Source: Rhodoferax sp. (GTDB taxonomy: Bacteria; Pseudomonadota; Gammaproteobacteria; Burkholderiales; Burkholderiaceae_C). From it: 51,158 nt of DNA. The notes under the pieces were generated by a model that was not told where the DNA came from, did not search any database, and saw only the letters and a program-made list of their open reading frames with translations. Below, in pieces: positions 49,019 to 51,158 of this stretch. Position 1 is the first letter of the stretch, and every line of letters starts with the position of its first letter. The stretch is from NCBI GenBank assembly GCA_031291305.1, contig JARLJH010000001.1, forward strand, positions 1 through 51,158, in the 5' to 3' direction. The position numbers and the translations under genes were made by a program.

Positions 49019-50306
49019 GCTGGCCCGCAGCGCCATTGTGGGCGTGGCCGTGGCACGCGCGGGCGTGGCGCAATTGACCCACGCGACCCGGCAACGGGTG
49101 CGGGCCCAAGCCAGCACCCCATCCACACAAGAGGCCCATGACGAAACCCTGGGACGCATTGCCTTCACAGCGCTCAACCAACTCAAAGGCGTGGCGCTGA
49201 AAGCCTCGCAACTGCTGAGTCTGGATGTCGGCCTGGTGCCCGAGGGCATACGCCAGCAGCTGGCGCGGGCGCACTACCAGGCCACGCCGTTGAACCGGGC
49301 GTTGGTGCTCAAGCTGCTGCGCCAGGAATTCGGCCAGGGGCCGGACGACTTGTTTGCCCAGTTTGAACCGCAGGCTTTTGCCGCCGCCAGCCTGGGCCAG
49401 GTGCACACTGCCACGCTGCACACCGGCGAGGCTGTGGCCGTCAAGCTGCAGTACCCCGGCATGGCGGCCACCCTGCAGAGCGACCTGCAACTGCTGCGCC
49501 TGCTGCTGACCACCTTGAGCCAAACCAGCGCCGCCATGCCCAGCCCGCAGGTGCTGGAGCAGACGCTGACCGACATCGCCACCACCCTGGCGCAAGAGCT
49601 GGACTACCAGCAAGAAGCCGCGCAACTGCAATGGTTTGCCCAGCATCTGCCCAGCCCCTGGCTGGTGATACCGCAGCCGGTGCCCAGCCACAGCACGGCA
49701 CACGTGCTCACCATGCACAAGCTCAACGGCCTGCACCTTCAGGACTGGCTGGCCACCCACCCAAATCAGGCCGAGCGCGACCATTACGGCCAACTGCTGT
49801 TTGACTTGTTTCTGCATAGCTGCTTCTGTCTGCAACGCCTGCAAACCGACCCGCATCCGGGCAACTTTCTGTTCATGCCCGGTGGCCAGCTCGGGCTACT
49901 CGACTTCGGCTGCACCCGCGCGCTTGACCCTGCGTTTTGCAGCGACCTGGCCCGTGCCTGGCGTGCCGTGCTGCGCAGCCCCAAAGACACACCCGCCCTG
50001 CAAGCCGCCTACACCCAACTCGGTCTGATCGACCCCGCCATGAGCACGGCGGTGTTCCGCTCCGAGTTGATGCCTGCGCTGCAAGCCATGCAAGACTGGC
50101 AAGTGCTGCCATTTCGCAGCGCCGTGTATGACTTCGGCCAACTCCCGCTGCCACCGCGCCCGGATGCCCAGCATCAACAGTTGATGCAACACCTGCGAGC
50201 CATGCCACCCGACCTGCCCTACTTCGACCGGGCGCATCTTGGGCTGCTTCAACTGCTACGTGCCATGGGGGCACGGGTTCACACTGGCAACGCCTGGATT
50301 TTTTAG
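48993..50306 (+). CDS. ABC1/UbiB-family atypical kinase
   Basis: A 437-residue protein kinase-like protein. The N-terminal signature that is KxGQ in UbiB and COQ8 reads KASQ (70-73). The A-rich nucleotide loop AAASLGQVH (130-138), the lysine of VAVKLQYPG (Lys151), catalytic DPHPGN and metal-binding LLDFG are all present. UbiB proteins assist ubiquinone synthesis or quinone/lipid movement. No C-terminal membrane helices are evident, unlike true UbiB. The start at 48993 overlaps DUF2867; the frame further upstream is a shadow. Possibly a lipid or quinone handler working with DUF2867. Confidence 0.87.
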   Translation: MAQAPRTGKLARSAIVGVAVARAGVAQLTHATRQRVRAQASTPSTQEAHDETLGRIAFTALNQLKGVALKASQLLSLDVGLVPEGIRQQLARAHYQATPLNRALVLKLLRQEFGQGPDDLFAQFEPQAFAAASLGQVHTATLHTGEAVAVKLQYPGMAATLQSDLQLLRLLLTTLSQTSAAMPSPQVLEQTLTDIATTLAQELDYQQEAAQLQWFAQHLPSPWLVIPQPVPSHSTAHVLTMHKLNGLHLQDWLATHPNQAERDHYGQLLFDLFLHSCFCLQRLQTDPHPGNFLFMPGGQLGLLDFGCTRALDPAFCSDLARAWRAVLRSPKDTPALQAAYTQLGLIDPAMSTAVFRSELMPALQAMQDWQVLPFRSAVYDFGQLPLPPRPDAQHQQLMQHLRAMPPDLPYFDRAHLGLLQLLRAMGARVHTGNAWIF

Positions 50307-50725
50307 GTGATCCCTATCAGAGCGCTATTGCCAAGCTCTCAACTCTGAATCCCCTGCGCTCGCGCTGCACCCAGTTCTGCCAGCTCGTTGCGACCCAGGT
50401 CCTGCGGTTTTGCTCGCGAATTTGCACATCGGCGCCGTCCAGGTCTAGCACCGCAACTTCTTCACGGTACATCTCCAGGACCTAACCGCGTTTGAGTTTG
50501 TTGGCCCGCAGATCAAAAGCCGAGGCCTAGTTCAGGGTTTAGAAAACTTCTGCAAAATTCATCCGGTGATTTTTGCTTGTGGTTGACGACCATGACCAGG
50601 CCTTGTGCCGACATGAGCACACAGCTCTATTTGCTTCATTATCTATAGCTAATTGCCAAGGTAGTACCTGGGCTACAGGTCAATTTTTCATATAAACTGA
50701 CCGCCCCGACATTTCAAAACACCCC
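50307..50725. other. Gene-poor stretch with a stop-broken minus-strand frame and a repeat copy
   Basis: A minus-strand frame from about 50525 to 50345 reads protein-like (FDLRANKLKRG, a stop, then EEVAVLDLDGADVQIREQNR). It carries at least one internal stop, so it looks like a decayed gene I cannot name. The segment 50636-50692 (ctatagctaattgcc, gggctacagg) resembles the intergenic repeat. CCGGTGATTTTTG at 50563-50575 mirrors 47272-47284. No intact gene is visible. Confidence 0.35.
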
Positions 50726-50971
50726 GTGACCTTACTCACCCTGTCCTACGTCAACGCCAACGTGCACAGCGTGCACCTGGCCGACGGCTCGCACGTTGGC
50801 AATCTCAAGCGCATTGGCGCGGTCTGGAAATTCAAGGCCGTGGGCTATGACGACACCGGCAGCGTGGTGCCTGGCGGCGGGCCATTCACTCACCTGCACA
50901 ACACGCAGCTGGCTGCCCCCGATGCGGCTGAACTCAATGACAAGCTGGGTAGCTGTTCGCGCAATAGGTAA
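50726..50971 (+). CDS. Small hypothetical protein
   Basis: An 81-residue frame with a GTG start and no signal peptide or membrane segment. It has an orderly beta-like N-terminal half (VHSVHLADGSHVGNLKRIG, WKFKAVGYDDTG) followed by a Gly-rich turn and a helical end. I recognise no family. Coding is likely from the conserved-looking amino acid pattern and GC-rich third positions, but the gene is short and the start unsure. Confidence 0.5.
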   Translation: MTLLTLSYVNANVHSVHLADGSHVGNLKRIGAVWKFKAVGYDDTGSVVPGGGPFTHLHNTQLAAPDAAELNDKLGSCSRNR

Positions 50972-51012
50972 TTGCTACTTTTGATATTCAAGAGCGGTAT
51001 TCAATTCAATTA

Positions 51013-51036
51013 CCATCCATTTCATTTGAAGGATGG
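51013..51036 (+). promoter_or_regulatory. Hairpin covering the chrA ribosome-binding site
   Basis: CCATCC (51013-51018) pairs with GGATGG (51031-51036), and TTCA with TGAA inside, with a two-base bulge. The right arm includes the likely ribosome-binding site aagga, about 10 bases before the ATG at 51046. Folding could limit translation. No ligand-binding structure is recognised. Confidence 0.35.
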
Positions 51037-51045
51037 AACGTCTGG

Positions 51046-51158
51046 ATGTCGTCAGTCAACAGCGAAATCAAGGTGAGCTCCAAAGACAGTTCCTGGACGG
51101 TGTTCCTGGTTTTCCTGCGCTTGGGCTTGACATCCTTCGGTGGTCCTGTGGCACATCT
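51046..51158 (+). CDS. chrA: Chromate transporter ChrA (5' part, cut by window end)
   Basis: The first 37 codons encode a polar start followed by WTVFLVFLRLGLTSFGGPVA, the well-known opening motif of CHR-family chromate/sulfate carriers, which sit in the inner membrane and export chromate. The rest lies beyond the window. The ATG at 51046 is preceded by aaggatgg at a suitable distance, within a hairpin. Whether the gene is intact cannot be seen. Confidence 0.8.
   Translation, partial: MSSVNSEIKVSSKDSSWTVFLVFLRLGLTSFGGPVAH

Overview
The window looks like a chromosomal segment of a Burkholderiales bacterium, most probably Comamonadaceae (Rhodoferax/Polaromonas-like). Signs of this are the high-GC coding style, a complete Liv-type ABC transporter, a QorR/QorB pair, TorF-type porin and DUF2147 proteins, and short AT-rich intergenic repeats (for example around 19232 and 47534) of a kind I associate with that family. 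The assignment is inference. I see no rRNA, tRNA, CRISPR array or intact transposase.

Region by region. (1) 1-9.7 kb is a sulfur/amino-acid module. A minus-strand operon holds an ATC-hydrolase-like protein, a cysteine desulfidase and a GntR regulator. It diverges from a sigma-54 activator with a four-cysteine cluster in its sensor region. Next is a livKHMGF transporter with a good -24/-12 promoter. (2) 10-19.2 kb holds a PAS-GGDEF cyclase, a small DUF1161 protein, a divergent qorR/qorB-like pair, and an RND efflux operon (outer-membrane factor, adaptor, pump). (3) 19.4-25 kb is a minus-strand LacI-controlled ABC importer operon ending in a metallophosphoesterase, which suggests uptake and cleavage of a phosphodiester. 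(4) 25-29.3 kb has an orphan histidine kinase, an M14-like peptidase, an XRE/DUF2975 pair and a lipoprotein.

(5) 29.4-43.1 kb is the most interesting part. A TetR gene and three copies of its likely operator precede one long plus-strand operon: DUF2147, TorF porin, FGGY kinase, FucA-like class II aldolase, class III aminotransferase, a metal-site-less aldolase homologue, an MFS carrier, an extended SDR, a truncated SDR, a class-3-like aldehyde dehydrogenase, then three exported proteins (c-type cytochrome, FAD alditol-oxidase-like enzyme, DSD1-type PLP enzyme). The last three resemble the sphBCD set of Pseudomonas aeruginosa. I propose a route for sphingoid bases or similar 2-amino-1,3-diols: transamination to a 1,3-dihydroxy-2-ketone, phosphorylation at C1, retro-aldol cleavage to dihydroxyacetone phosphate and a fatty aldehyde, and oxidation of the aldehyde. 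A parallel periplasmic oxidation/cleavage branch would run beside it. This is inferred from chemistry and gene order, not shown.

(6) 43.5-47.1 kb carries an SCP2 lipid-binding protein, a cytochrome P450 and its one-component reductase, closed by a second TetR related to the first. A remnant of another DSD1-type gene lies just beyond. (7) 47.7-50.3 kb is a TetR-DUF2867-UbiB/ABC1-kinase operon with overlapping genes. The window ends in a small hypothetical gene and the first 37 codons of a ChrA chromate transporter.
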